A model generated the notes under the pieces. That model saw only the letters and a list, made by a program, of their open reading frames with translations, was not told the DNA's origin and did not search any database. Of a DNA stretch of 64,000 nucleotides, positions 30,280-38,977 are shown piece by piece (the stretch's first letter is position 1; each line of letters starts with the position of its first letter). The position numbers and the translations under genes are program-made. This DNA comes from Caulobacter hibisci (GTDB taxonomy: Bacteria > Pseudomonadota > Alphaproteobacteria > Caulobacterales > Caulobacteraceae), in assembly GCF_016135805.1 (NCBI RefSeq), contig NZ_JADWOX010000005.1:62001-126000 (forward strand), given 5' to 3'.

Positions 30280-30612
30280 TCAGCGACCTATCTCAATGAC
30301 GGCCGCATCACCCGCCAAGGCTTGCCGAAGCTCGCCCAAGGCGCCTTCCATTCGCGCCAGGAGCATCTCACGGCTCATGTTTCCAAACCGAACCCACAGC
30401 ACTCTGGCGCGTGGTGTTCTGTGCCGCGACCATTCGACGAAGTCACGGTCCTTGGTGACGATGATGTAGCCCTCGCTCAAGGCCAGATCCCAAATTTCGC
30501 CATCGGACGCCGACAGCAGACCCAGCTCCGCCAAATGATCCGCCGACAGGTCATGACCTCGCAGCCAGTCGGCCAGGGACAGCGGGAGCTGGGCGTCGAT
30601 CAGCAGCTTCAA
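30280..30612 (-). CDS. DUF5615 PIN-like toxin component
   Basis: 110 residues. MKLLIDAQLPLSLADWLRGH, then SDGEIWDLALSEGYIIVTKDRDF and VLWVRFGN, match the DUF5615/Mut7-C-like PIN fold: Asp6 near the start and the TKDRDF aspartates are the expected metal-binding residues of an RNase. The start is TTG 30612, overlapping the stop of the DUF433 gene (TTGA), so the two are translationally coupled, the usual organisation of DUF433-DUF5615 pairs. Confidence 0.8.
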   Translation of the reverse strand: MKLLIDAQLPLSLADWLRGHDLSADHLAELGLLSASDGEIWDLALSEGYIIVTKDRDFVEWSRHRTPRARVLWVRFGNMSREMLLARMEGALGELRQALAGDAAVIEIGR

Positions 30613-30836
30613 GCGGCGACGACGGTGGTGTCGGCGACAGCAGCGGCGGCATAGGCCAGCGCGGCGCGGATGTCGTCGGCTTCGAGATAAGGATACTCTT
30701 GGAGGACCTCGGCGGCGCTCATGCCCGCCGCCAGCATCTCCAGAACATCCTGCACACGCACGCGCAGACCGCGGATGCAGGGGCGGCCTCCGGCCTTGCC
30801 GGGTTCGATCGTGATGCGTTCCAGCAGCGGGTTCAT
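30609..30836 (-). CDS. DUF433 antitoxin-like protein
   Basis: 75 residues: MNPLLERITIEPGKAGGRPC, then IRGLRVRVQDVLEMLAAGMS, EVLQEYPYLEADDIRAALAYA. This is the DUF433 helix-turn-helix family (VapB-like), whose GKPCIRGTRI-type motif is visible as GRPCIRGLRV. It precedes and overlaps the DUF5615 gene. The pair is expected to act as toxin-antitoxin, with this protein as neutraliser and repressor. ATG at 30836. It is divergent from trxB, 45 bases away. Confidence 0.82.
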   Translation of the reverse strand: MNPLLERITIEPGKAGGRPCIRGLRVRVQDVLEMLAAGMSAAEVLQEYPYLEADDIRAALAYAAAAVADTTVVAA

Positions 30837-30881
30837 GGCGTCAATGTAGCGCACGAGCGGAATCGCGCCTAGATATCCGCC

Positions 30882-31889
30882 ATGTCCACGACCGCTCCCC
30901 GCCACACCCGCTGCCTGATCATCGGTTCGGGCCCCGCCGGCTACACCGCCGCCATCTACGCCGCCCGCGCGCTGCTCAAGCCCGTGCTCATCGCCGGCAT
31001 CCAGCCGGGCGGCCAGCTGACCATCACGACCGACGTCGAGAACTATCCTGGCTTCGCCGACGTCATCCAGGGCCCCTGGCTGATGGACCAGATGCGCGCC
31101 CAGGCCGAGCACGTCGGCACCGAGTTCGTCAGCGACATCGTGCTGAGCGCCGACCTCTCCAAGCGCCCGTTCCACATCAAGACCGACAGCGGCCAGGAGT
31201 GGTTCGCCGAAACCCTGATCATCGCCACCGGCGCCCAGGCCAAGTGGCTGGGCCTGGAGAGCGAGAGCAAGTTCCAGGGCTTCGGCGTCAGCGCCTGCGC
31301 CACCTGCGACGGCTTCTTCTATCGCAACAAGGAAGTCGTGGTGGTCGGCGGCGGCAACACGGCCGTCGAGGAAGCCCTGTTCCTCACCAGCTTCGCCAGC
31401 AAGGTGACCCTCGTCCACCGCAAGGACGAGCTGCGGGCCGAGAAGATCCTGCAGGAGCGCCTGCTGGCTCACCCGAAGATCGAAGTCGTCTGGGACAGCG
31501 CCATCGACGAGGTGCTCGGCGACAGCGATCCGGCCGGCGTTACCGGCGTGCGCCTGAAGAACGTCAAGACCGGCGCCACCACCGACCTGAAGACCGACGG
31601 CGTGTTCATCGCCATCGGCCACGCCCCCTCGTCTGAGCTGTTCGCCGGCCAGCTGGAAACTGGTCCGGGCGGCTATCTGAAGGTCAAGCCGGGGTCGGCC
31701 TCGACGGCCATCGAGGGCGTCTACGCCGCCGGCGACGTCACCGACGACGTCTACCGCCAGGCCGTCACCGCCGCCGGCATGGGCTGCATGGCCGCCCTGG
31801 AAGCCGTCCGCTTCCTGGCCGAGGAAGACCACAAGAAGGCCCACCACCCGATCAGCCACACCGAGGCCAACGAAATCGGCGCCTGGTAA
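30882..31889 (+). CDS. trxB: Thioredoxin-disulfide reductase
   Basis: 335 residues. The FAD-binding motif GSGPAGYTAAIYAARA (15-30), the redox-active CATC (139-142), the NADPH-binding VVGGGNTAVEEALFL and the C-terminal FAD contact GVYAAGDVTDDVYRQAVTAAGMG are all in place. It reduces thioredoxin with NADPH in the cytoplasm. The 3' end lies 4 bases from the convergent SleB-type gene. Confidence 0.96.
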   Translation: MSTTAPRHTRCLIIGSGPAGYTAAIYAARALLKPVLIAGIQPGGQLTITTDVENYPGFADVIQGPWLMDQMRAQAEHVGTEFVSDIVLSADLSKRPFHIKTDSGQEWFAETLIIATGAQAKWLGLESESKFQGFGVSACATCDGFFYRNKEVVVVGGGNTAVEEALFLTSFASKVTLVHRKDELRAEKILQERLLAHPKIEVVWDSAIDEVLGDSDPAGVTGVRLKNVKTGATTDLKTDGVFIAIGHAPSSELFAGQLETGPGGYLKVKPGSASTAIEGVYAAGDVTDDVYRQAVTAAGMGCMAALEAVRFLAEEDHKKAHHPISHTEANEIGAW

Positions 31890-31893
31890 GGCC

Positions 31894-33126
31894 CTACTGC
31901 CCCGGAAGCCCCGGCCGCTCCGTTCCGAAATAGCTCTTCTTCTTGGGCGCGGGCGGCGGCGGGGCTGACGGCGGCGTGGCCGCCGGGGCGACCACCGCGG
32001 TCGGCGGCGCGTCCATCGGCGCCAGCGCCTTGTTGATCTTGTCGATCTCTTCGGGCGTCGGCGCGCGGCGCCCGCCGCGCATGGCCGTGGTCGGATCGCC
32101 GGCCAGCGGCGCCAGGATTTCGACCACCCCGTCCGGCCCGACGATGTGGGCGACCTCGCCGGTCTGGACCGGCAGGACCGCCGCCCCGGCGCTTTCCGCC
32201 CGGGCCTGGGCCAGCACCTCGGGCGGCGCCGCCTCCAGGGTGCGCGGATCGGCGCCCATCAGGATGTCGGCCGAGACCGTCTCGTCGCCCGAATAGCGCC
32301 CGGTGAAGGCCGCCCGCGTCCCCGACCGTCCGGTCCAGCGATAGAAGACGTGAACGCCCAGGGTCTTCAGCTTGACCAGGGTCGGCGCCCAATACGGATA
32401 GACGTAGTCGGCGTGATAGTGCGTCGCCGCCCCGACCTCCTTCATCACGAAGCCCGACAGGGCCCGCTTGGCCACCAGCTCGGCGTTGGTCCACAGCACC
32501 GGATTGACCGGCCGCGACAGCGAACCGTCGCAGGTGAAGCTGAACTGGCAGCCCGTCCGGCGCGACGCGCCTTCGTAGATCACCCCGCAGATCGACTTGG
32601 GATAGCCCGGGTGGCGCACGCGGTTGATCACCGTCTGGGCCACGCCCTGCTGGCCGGCGACCGGCTCAAACCCGGCCTCGAAATAGACCGCCTGGGTCAT
32701 GCACAGCAGGGCCTTGGCGCGCTCGGTCTCAGCCCCCGTCAGCATGAAGGGCCTGGAGGGCTCGATCGCCAGCGTGCTCTGCGGCCGATAGGCGTTGATG
32801 CGGCGGGCGTCCTCGAAGTCCGGCTCGCGATCGCCCAGCCGCGGGACCTCCGCCAGGTTCAGCCGCTCCCAGCCCTCGACGCGGCCCCAGTAGTCCTTGT
32901 GCGGGCGCGGATCGTGGCGACGGGCCAAGGCCAGCATGGCAGGGTCCATGTCGGCGACGTAGCGGGCTAGGCCCGCCTCCGACAGCGCGCCGGCCTCGCT
33001 CGCCACCCCCGCCGCCCGGCCGTGCTGGCGCGGCAGGTGATAGGCGGTGGCGCACGCAGAAAGGCCGCCGACGGCGATCAGCGCCGCGGCGGCCTTCAGG
33101 TCCGGTTGTCGCCTTCTCGACGGCAT
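31894..33126 (-). CDS. SleB-type cell-wall hydrolase, lipoprotein
   Basis: 410 residues. The N-terminus has a lipoprotein signal (AALIAVGGLSAC, Cys25). The Hydrolase_2/SleB domain (about 135-260) reads CMTQAVYFEAGFEPVAGQQG, VINRVRHPGYPKSICGVIY, RTGCQFSFTCDGSL and GAATHYHADYVYPYWAP; the Glu of YFEA is the expected catalytic acid. Such enzymes cleave peptidoglycan. A proline/alanine-rich tail follows. The gene starts only 16 bases after dps on the same strand, so they are likely cotranscribed. A paralogue lies at 49960-51060. Confidence 0.85.
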   Translation of the reverse strand: MPSRRRQPDLKAAAALIAVGGLSACATAYHLPRQHGRAAGVASEAGALSEAGLARYVADMDPAMLALARRHDPRPHKDYWGRVEGWERLNLAEVPRLGDREPDFEDARRINAYRPQSTLAIEPSRPFMLTGAETERAKALLCMTQAVYFEAGFEPVAGQQGVAQTVINRVRHPGYPKSICGVIYEGASRRTGCQFSFTCDGSLSRPVNPVLWTNAELVAKRALSGFVMKEVGAATHYHADYVYPYWAPTLVKLKTLGVHVFYRWTGRSGTRAAFTGRYSGDETVSADILMGADPRTLEAAPPEVLAQARAESAGAAVLPVQTGEVAHIVGPDGVVEILAPLAGDPTTAMRGGRRAPTPEEIDKINKALAPMDAPPTAVVAPAATPPSAPPPPAPKKKSYFGTERPGLPGQ

Positions 33127-33142
33127 GACCGGGATGTTCAGA

Positions 33143-33619
33143 TCACTTGCTCAGGGTCGAGCGCAGCATCCAGGCGTGCTTTTCGTGGGCCGCCAGGCGC
33201 TGGGTGTAGAGATCGACCGTGGCCTCGTCGCCCGCCTCGTCCGGCGCCTCGATCGCGCCGCGCAGGGTGGCGATCACCGTCTCGTTGTCGGCCAGGAGTT
33301 CCTTGATCATGGCCTCCCAGTCCTGCTCGCCGTCGCCGTCCTTGATGCTGGAGAGGTTGCCGAAGGCGGCGTAGCCCTGCGGCGCCAGCTCGCCCAGGGC
33401 GCGGATGCGCTCGGCGATCAGGTCCAGGGCGGCCCACTCTTCGTTGTATTGGCCTTCCAGCAGGATGTGCAGCGATTGGAAATAGGGACCGCGAACATTC
33501 CAGTGATAGCCATGCGTCTTCAGATAGAGCGCGTAGCTGTCGGCCAGGACCTTGTTCAATCCCTGCGCGATGTCAGCGCGTTGCTTGGCCGAGATGCCGA
33601 TGTTCGGAGCGGTCGCCAT
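33143..33619 (-). CDS. dps: Dps-family DNA-binding ferritin-like protein
   Basis: 158 residues. The ferroxidase-site signatures are HGYHWNVRGPYFQSLH and LDLIAERIRALG (Dps: H...D...E at the dimer interface), followed by AAHEKHAWMLRSTL. Dps stores iron, consumes H2O2 and coats DNA in stationary phase. ATG at 33619 has GGGAG 7 bases upstream. It is divergent from a hybrid kinase (33698) and is followed by the SleB-type hydrolase. Confidence 0.94.
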   Translation of the reverse strand: MATAPNIGISAKQRADIAQGLNKVLADSYALYLKTHGYHWNVRGPYFQSLHILLEGQYNEEWAALDLIAERIRALGELAPQGYAAFGNLSSIKDGDGEQDWEAMIKELLADNETVIATLRGAIEAPDEAGDEATVDLYTQRLAAHEKHAWMLRSTLSK

Positions 33620-33697
33620 TCATGATCTCCCGTGTTGCGTGTCCTAGGTAAGCGTGTCCATGCTCATGGCAAGCCCGCTTCTGAGCGCGGAGCAAGA

Positions 33698-36091
33698 ATG
33701 AACAAGAATGATCCGCTCCCCCCGGCGTCGAAGCCACACCGTTCGACGTCCGCCCTGCTAAGCGCCTGGCTCATACCCGAGGTTCCGCCGCCGGCATGGC
33801 GCGCCGCGACGGCCGCGGCGATCGCCACCATCGCGGCCCTGGGCATGCGCTTCGCCCTGCTGGGACCCGACCAGGCGATCGGCGCGACCCAGGCCTTCTT
33901 TCCGGCCATGGTGCTGGTCACGCTGTACGCCGGCTGGCGCTGGGGCCTCGTACCGATCGCCGCTGGCGGGGCCCTGGCCTGGTGGCTGTGGGGCGGACGC
34001 TACGGCGAGGCCCTGAGCGATTCCGAGAGCGCCTGCATGGTGCTGTACGGGATCTCGGCCATCGCCACGACCACCGCGGCCCACGGCCTGCGCGAGGCCG
34101 TCGCGAACCTCGCCGAGGCCCGTCACCGCCAGCTCGACGCAGAAACCCGCCTGGACGCCACCCAGGCCGCCGCCGGCGTCGGTCCCTGGGAATGGGACGT
34201 GACCACGGGCGACCTGCACCTGTCGCCGGCCGCGCGCCGCAACCTGCGCCTGCCGCTCGACGTCCCCCTGACCTTCGACGACGTCGCCGCCGCCGTGCAT
34301 CCCGATGACCGCGCCCAGGTGCGCGAGCAGATCCGCCAGGCCGTCAAGAGCGGGCCGATCTACGAGGTCGAGTACCGCCTGGTCGACAGCCAGGAGGGGG
34401 AACGCTGGATCCACGGTCGCGGCCAGATCCAGCGCGGCCCCGACGGCCGCGCCCTGCGGGTGCTGGGCGTCAATTTCGACGTCACCAAGCGCCGTCAGGC
34501 CGAGGAAGGCCTGCGCGAAAGCGAAGCCCGTTTCCGCGCCCTGGCCGACAGCGCCCCGGCCCTGATGTGGATCACCGGCCAGGGCGGGGCGCGCGACTTC
34601 GTCAACGCCGCCTATGTGGACTTCGCCGGCGCCGACTACCGGGCCGCCCTGACCCTGGACTGGCGCACCCGCATCCATCCTCAGGACCTGCCGGGCATCC
34701 TCAAGGCCCAGATCGCCGGCGAGACCTCGCGCAAGGCCTTCAGCCTGGAGGCCCGCTATCGCCGGCCCGACGGCGAGTGGCGCTGGCTGAAGTCGTTCTC
34801 GCAGCCGCGCTACGGCCCCGGCGGCGCCTTTGCCGGCTTCATCGGCATCGCCTTCGACGTCACCGAGGCCAAGGAGGCCGAGGCCCAGTTGACCGGCCTG
34901 AATGAGCGCCTGGCCGACAAGGTCGAGACAGCCGTCGCCGAGCGCGACCTGGTGCAGGCCGCCCTCAACCAGTCGCAGAAGCTGGAGGCCATTGGCCAGC
35001 TGACCGGCGGGGTGGCCCACGACTTCAACAACCTGCTGACCGTGGTGATCGGCGCCCTGGACGTGGTGCAGCGCCATCCCGGCGACGCCCGCCGCCGCGA
35101 CAAGATGATCGACGCGGCCCTATCGGCCGCGCGGCGCGGCGAGAAGTTGACCCAGCACCTGCTGGCCTTCGCCCGCCGCCAGCCGCTCAATCCCGAGATC
35201 TGCCGCGTCGACCGCGTCATCGCCGAAAGCGAAGCCCTGCTGCGGCGGGCGGTCGGCGAGGTGCTGCCGCTGAAGCTCAGCCTGGGTTCGGGTACGCGGA
35301 CGGCCTTGATCGACGCCAGCCAGTTCGAGGCGGCCCTGCTGAACCTAGTGGTCAACGCCCGCGACGCCAGCCCGCCTGGCGGCGCCATCGTCGTCGAGTC
35401 CGGCCCCGAGACCCTGAAGGAGGGGCGCGGCGAGCTGAAGCCCGGGGCCTATCTGCGGGTCGCGGTTCGCGACGAAGGCCACGGCATGGACGCGGCGACG
35501 ATCGCCCGCGCGTTCGAGCCGTTCTTCACCACCAAGGCCACCGGCAAGGGCACGGGCCTGGGGCTCTCGCAGGTCTACGGCTTCGTGCGCCAGAGCGGCG
35601 GCGAGGTCGAGATCGCCTCCAGGCCCGGCAAGGGCACGACGGTGTCGCTGCTGCTGCCGGCCAGCCACGAGGGCGCCATCCTGCAGGCCGCCCCGGTCGC
35701 CGCCCCCGCCCCGCGCCCCGGCGTCGAGGTGCTACTGGCCGAGGACGACGCCGAGGTCGGCGACCTGGTCGAGGCCATGCTGACCGAACTGGGCCACCAC
35801 GTGCGCCGGGCCGGCGACGCCGACGAAGCCCTGATCGTCGCCCGCGCCCATCCGGAGCTGGGCCTTCTGGTCACCGACGTGATCATGCCCGGCGACAAGA
35901 GCGGCGTGGACCTGGCGGCGATCCTGTCGGCCGAGCGTCCGGACCTGCCGATCCTGCTCAGCTCGGGCTATACCGGCCAGGAACTGGCCCAGGCCCGGGC
36001 CACGCCCTGGCCCCTGCTGAAGAAGCCCTACGCCCTCGACGCCCTGGTGCGGGCCATCGACCAGGCGTTCGAGGCCCGGCGGATGCACTGA
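33698..36091 (+). CDS. Hybrid sensor histidine kinase with PAS domains
   Basis: 797 residues. Two to three N-terminal membrane helices (about 35-130) are followed by a short coiled coil, two PAS domains (about 155-270, GVGPWEWDVTTGDLHLS; about 280-395, FRALADSAPALMWITG), then HisKA with His441 in [16 protein letters not shown], HATPase_c (VVNARDAS, DEGHGM, KGTGLGLS) and a C-terminal receiver with phospho-Asp in LLVTDVIMPGD. The kinase core resembles the CckA-like [11 protein letters not shown] class. The start at 33698 has GGAG 7 bases upstream. The input signal is unknown. Confidence 0.92.
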   Translation: MNKNDPLPPASKPHRSTSALLSAWLIPEVPPPAWRAATAAAIATIAALGMRFALLGPDQAIGATQAFFPAMVLVTLYAGWRWGLVPIAAGGALAWWLWGGRYGEALSDSESACMVLYGISAIATTTAAHGLREAVANLAEARHRQLDAETRLDATQAAAGVGPWEWDVTTGDLHLSPAARRNLRLPLDVPLTFDDVAAAVHPDDRAQVREQIRQAVKSGPIYEVEYRLVDSQEGERWIHGRGQIQRGPDGRALRVLGVNFDVTKRRQAEEGLRESEARFRALADSAPALMWITGQGGARDFVNAAYVDFAGADYRAALTLDWRTRIHPQDLPGILKAQIAGETSRKAFSLEARYRRPDGEWRWLKSFSQPRYGPGGAFAGFIGIAFDVTEAKEAEAQLTGLNERLADKVETAVAERDLVQAALNQSQKLEAIGQLTGGVAHDFNNLLTVVIGALDVVQRHPGDARRRDKMIDAALSAARRGEKLTQHLLAFARRQPLNPEICRVDRVIAESEALLRRAVGEVLPLKLSLGSGTRTALIDASQFEAALLNLVVNARDASPPGGAIVVESGPETLKEGRGELKPGAYLRVAVRDEGHGMDAATIARAFEPFFTTKATGKGTGLGLSQVYGFVRQSGGEVEIASRPGKGTTVSLLLPASHEGAILQAAPVAAPAPRPGVEVLLAEDDAEVGDLVEAMLTELGHHVRRAGDADEALIVARAHPELGLLVTDVIMPGDKSGVDLAAILSAERPDLPILLSSGYTGQELAQARATPWPLLKKPYALDALVRAIDQAFEARRMH

Positions 36092-36097
36092 CCAAAC

Positions 36098-36138
36098 CGG
36101 CGCCGCCGCAGCTAATCGAACGGCGCCGTACGATTTTT
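36098..36138 (+). terminator. Terminator after the hybrid kinase
   Basis: CGGCGCCG (36098-36105) pairs with CGGCGCCG (36121-36128, self-complementary) around a 15-base loop, followed by TACGATTTTT. It starts 7 bases after the stop codon. Confidence 0.7.
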
Positions 36139-36150
36139 CGTCCGCATGCT

Positions 36151-36178
36151 TTGCATTCGCGGAACGAGCCGCTATATC
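36151..36178 (+). promoter_or_regulatory. Candidate housekeeping promoter of the nad operon
   Basis: TTGCAT (36151-36156), 16-base spacer, TATATC (36173-36178). It is the only good -35/-10 pair between the kinase terminator and nadA. Transcription would start near 36185, immediately before the first operator-like palindrome. Confidence 0.4.
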
Positions 36179-36188
36179 TGGATAGCCC

Positions 36189-36211
36189 CTTATGCTCACT
36201 TTCAGCATAAG
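36189..36211. promoter_or_regulatory. nadA operator-like site O1
   Basis: CTTATGCT, 7-base spacer CACTTTC, AGCATAAG: a perfect 8-bp dyad. The 17-base core ATGCTCACTTTCAGCAT is repeated at 36267-36283 with one base changed. Its position just downstream of the candidate promoter suits repression. Confidence 0.65.
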
Positions 36212-36216
36212 TCGCG

Positions 36217-36254
36217 ACGCCGGAGGGAGCCGCAACCTTCGTCCGGCGTTTTTT
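36217..36254 (+). terminator. Terminator-like hairpin inside the nadA leader
   Basis: ACGCCGGA (36217-36224) pairs with TCCGGCGT (36242-36249), followed by TTTTT. It lies between the two operator-like sites and upstream of the nadA ribosome site, so it would stop transcripts before nadA unless antiterminated. It could be an attenuator. Confidence 0.55.
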
Positions 36255-36266
36255 GAGGCCCAGGAA

Positions 36267-36283
36267 ATGCTCACTTTGAGCAT
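36267..36283. promoter_or_regulatory. nadA operator-like site O2
   Basis: ATGCTCA-CTT-TGAGCAT, a perfect 7-3-7 palindrome, followed by AAG as in O1. It ends 13 bases before the nadA start and abuts the ribosome site (GAGAGG). The NAD repressors known in bacteria (NrtR, NadQ, NiaR, NadR) bind palindromes upstream of nad genes; which one acts here cannot be told. Confidence 0.65.
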
Positions 36284-36296
36284 AAGAGAGGACGAC

Positions 36297-37382
36297 ATGG
36301 CCGACGGTTTCGCGCCCCTCGCCTTCACCGCCGACATCGAAGCGGAGACCGCCGCCGTCTGGGACAAGGTCAAGCACCATGTCACCCCGATGGAATGGCG
36401 CCTGCACGCCCCGCTGATCGTCGAGATCAACCGGCTCAAGCGCGAGAAAAACGCGGCCATCCTGGCCCACAACTACATGACGCCGGACATCTTCCACGGC
36501 GTGGGCGACTTCGTGGGCGACAGCCTCGCGCTCGCCAAGGAAGCCGCCAAGAGCGACGCCAAGATCATCGTCCAGGCCGGCGTGCACTTCATGGCCGAGA
36601 CCAGCAAGGTCCTCAGCCCCGACAAGAAGATCCTGATCCCCGATTTGCTGGCCGGCTGCAGCCTGGCCTCGTCGATCACGGGCGCCGACGTCCGGCTGAT
36701 CAAGCAGCGCCATCCGGGCGTGCCGGTGGTCACCTACGTCAACACCACCGCCGACGTGAAGGCCGAGACCGACATCTGCTGCACCAGCGCCAACGCCGTG
36801 CAGGTGGTCGAGTGGGCCGCCAAGGAATGGGGGACCGGCAAGGTCATCCTTATCCCCGACGAGTTCCTGGCCCGCAACGTCGCCCGCCAGACCGACGTCA
36901 AGATCATCGCCTGGGCCGGTCACTGCGAAGTCCACAAGCGCTTCACCGTGCAGGACATCGCCGACATGCGCGCGGCCTGGCCCGGCGCCGAGGTGCTGGC
37001 CCACCCCGAATGCCCGGCCGAGATCCTCGAGGCCTCGGACTTCGCCGGCTCGACCGCGGCGATGAACGACTACGTCGCCGCGCGAAAGCCCGCCCAGGTG
37101 GTGCTGATCACCGAGTGCTCGATGGCCAGCAACGTCCAGGCCGAAAGCCCCGGCACCCAGTTCATCGGTCCCTGCAACATGTGCCCGCACATGAAGCGGA
37201 TCACCCTGCAGAACATCTACGACGCCCTGGTCCACGAGCAGTACGAGGTGACGGTCGACGCCGACATCCTCGACCGCGCCCGCCAGGCCGTGCAGCGGAT
37301 GATCGACCTGCCCCCGCCCGCCGCCCCGGCCCGCTACGACCTCGTCAAGGCGCGCCACCACGTGGACGTGGAGCTGATCTAA
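36297..37382 (+). CDS. nadA: Quinolinate synthase A
   Basis: 361 residues. NadA is a [4Fe-4S] enzyme that condenses iminoaspartate with dihydroxyacetone phosphate to quinolinate. The three-domain fold motifs AILAHNYMTPDI, GDSLALAKEAAK, GVHFMAETSKVL, PDLLAGCSLA (Cys121), AGHCEVH (Cys210) and GPCNMCPHMKRI (Cys293/Cys296) supply the expected cluster ligands. ATG 36297 is preferred because GAGAGG lies upstream; earlier in-frame ATGs fall inside the operator repeats. It is the first gene of nadA-nadB-Uma2-nadC. Confidence 0.96.
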   Translation: MADGFAPLAFTADIEAETAAVWDKVKHHVTPMEWRLHAPLIVEINRLKREKNAAILAHNYMTPDIFHGVGDFVGDSLALAKEAAKSDAKIIVQAGVHFMAETSKVLSPDKKILIPDLLAGCSLASSITGADVRLIKQRHPGVPVVTYVNTTADVKAETDICCTSANAVQVVEWAAKEWGTGKVILIPDEFLARNVARQTDVKIIAWAGHCEVHKRFTVQDIADMRAAWPGAEVLAHPECPAEILEASDFAGSTAAMNDYVAARKPAQVVLITECSMASNVQAESPGTQFIGPCNMCPHMKRITLQNIYDALVHEQYEVTVDADILDRARQAVQRMIDLPPPAAPARYDLVKARHHVDVELI

Positions 37383-37421
37383 GCCTCCTTCGCCCTTCCC
37401 TCTCCCCAGGGAGCGTTTCCA

Positions 37422-38948
37422 GTGATCCAACGCGTAGATTTCGACGGCCCTGTCATCCTCGGCGCGGGCCTCGCCGGCCTCACCGCAGCGCTCGCCGCGA
37501 AGACGGCGCTCGTCCTGTCGCCGACGCCGCTGGCCACCGGCTGCTCCAGCGCCTGGGCGCAGGGCGGCCTGGCCGCCGCCCTGGCCGGCGACGACACCCC
37601 GTCGCTGCACGCGGCCGACACCATAGCCGCCGGCGCCGGCCTGTGCGACGGCGACGCCGTGGCCCTGCTGACCCGCGAAGGCCCCGCCGCCGTCCGCGCC
37701 CTGGCGGCGCTGGGCGCGCCGTTCGACCGCAAAGCCGACGGCGACTTCGTGCTGAGCCTCGAAGCCGCCCACTCCAAGGCCCGCGTCGCCCGCGTCGGCG
37801 GCGACGGCGCCGGCGCGGCGATCATGGCCGCTGTCATCGCCACGGTGCGCGCGACGCCAACCATCGAGATCCGCGAAAATGCCCGCGCCCGCCGTCTGCT
37901 CCAGGACGAGACCGGCCGCGTGGTCGGGGTGCTGGCGCAGATCGACGGCGAGCTGGTCGAGATCCGCAGCCCTGCCGTGATCCTGGCCACCGGCGGCGTC
38001 GGCGGCCTCTACGCCGTCACCACCACCCCGACCCAGGTGCGCGGCGAGGGCCTGGGCCTGGCCGCCCTGGCCGGCGCCGAGATCGCCGACCCCGAGTTCG
38101 TGCAGTTCCACCCCACCGCCATCGACTTAAGCGCTTATGGGGGCCGCGATCCCGCGCCCCTGGCCACCGAGGCCCTGCGCGGCGAAGGCTCGATCCTGCG
38201 CAACACCGATGGACGCGCCTTCATGACCGACTATCACCCGGCCAAGGAACTGGCGCCGCGCGACGTCGTGGCCCGCGCCATCCATGCCGAGCGCGCCGCC
38301 GGCCGCGGCGCCTTCCTCGACGCCACCACGGCGGTCGGCGCCCACTTCCCGCACGAGTTCCCGGCCGTGTTCGAGGCCTGCCAGAGCGCAGGCGTCGACC
38401 CGCGCCGCGAGATGATCCCAGTCACGCCCGCCGTGCACTACCACATGGGCGGGGTGGCCACCGATCTGGACGGCCGCGCCAGCCTGCCCGGCCTCTATGC
38501 CGCCGGCGAATGCGCCTCTACCGGCGTGCAGGGCGCCAATCGCCTGGCCTCCAACAGCCTGCTAGAAGCGGCCGTGTTCGGCGCCCGCGCCGGCCGCGCC
38601 GCGGCGGCCGAGAAGGCGACCGGTGGCGAGCCGGTCTCCCTCGCGCCCCTCCCCGACCTGCCGGACGCCGCCTTCCAGGCCCTGCGCCAGGCCATGAGCC
38701 GCGACGCCGGCGTCATCCGCGACGCGGCGGGCCTGGCCCGTCTGCAAGCCGAGATCGCCGCTCTGGAGACCGCCCACGGCACCTGCCCGCCCCTGGTCGC
38801 CGCTCGCCTGATCGTCGACGCGGCCCTGGCTCGCCAGGAAAGCCGCGGCGGCCACTACCGCGCCGACTTCCCCGAAAAGGATGTCCCCGCCCGCACCTTC
38901 GTCACCCTCGATCCCGTCCAGGCTTGTTTGCGCCACGCCGCGGAATAG
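37422..38948 (+). CDS. nadB: L-aspartate oxidase
   Basis: 508 residues. NadB oxidises L-aspartate to iminoaspartate, the substrate of NadA. FAD-binding ILGAGLAGLTAALAA (12-26), then SSAWAQGGLAAAL, VQFHPTAID, FMTDYHPAKELAPRDVVARAI and HYHMGGVATDLDGRASLPGLYAAGECASTGVQGANRLASNSLLEAAVFG are family signatures of the succinate dehydrogenase/fumarate reductase flavoprotein group. The start is GTG at 37422, 39 bases after nadA. Confidence 0.96.
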   Translation: MIQRVDFDGPVILGAGLAGLTAALAAKTALVLSPTPLATGCSSAWAQGGLAAALAGDDTPSLHAADTIAAGAGLCDGDAVALLTREGPAAVRALAALGAPFDRKADGDFVLSLEAAHSKARVARVGGDGAGAAIMAAVIATVRATPTIEIRENARARRLLQDETGRVVGVLAQIDGELVEIRSPAVILATGGVGGLYAVTTTPTQVRGEGLGLAALAGAEIADPEFVQFHPTAIDLSAYGGRDPAPLATEALRGEGSILRNTDGRAFMTDYHPAKELAPRDVVARAIHAERAAGRGAFLDATTAVGAHFPHEFPAVFEACQSAGVDPRREMIPVTPAVHYHMGGVATDLDGRASLPGLYAAGECASTGVQGANRLASNSLLEAAVFGARAGRAAAAEKATGGEPVSLAPLPDLPDAAFQALRQAMSRDAGVIRDAAGLARLQAEIAALETAHGTCPPLVAARLIVDAALARQESRGGHYRADFPEKDVPARTFVTLDPVQACLRHAAE

Positions 38949-38977
38949 TGGTACGTAAGGGGAACGGAGACGCGACC

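Noticed and set aside
36395..38977. Apparent large N-terminal extension of the Uma2 gene through nadA and nadB
   Set aside because: This part is an out-of-frame shadow of nadA and nadB, Arg/Pro-rich; only the part from ATG 38978 is a real protein.
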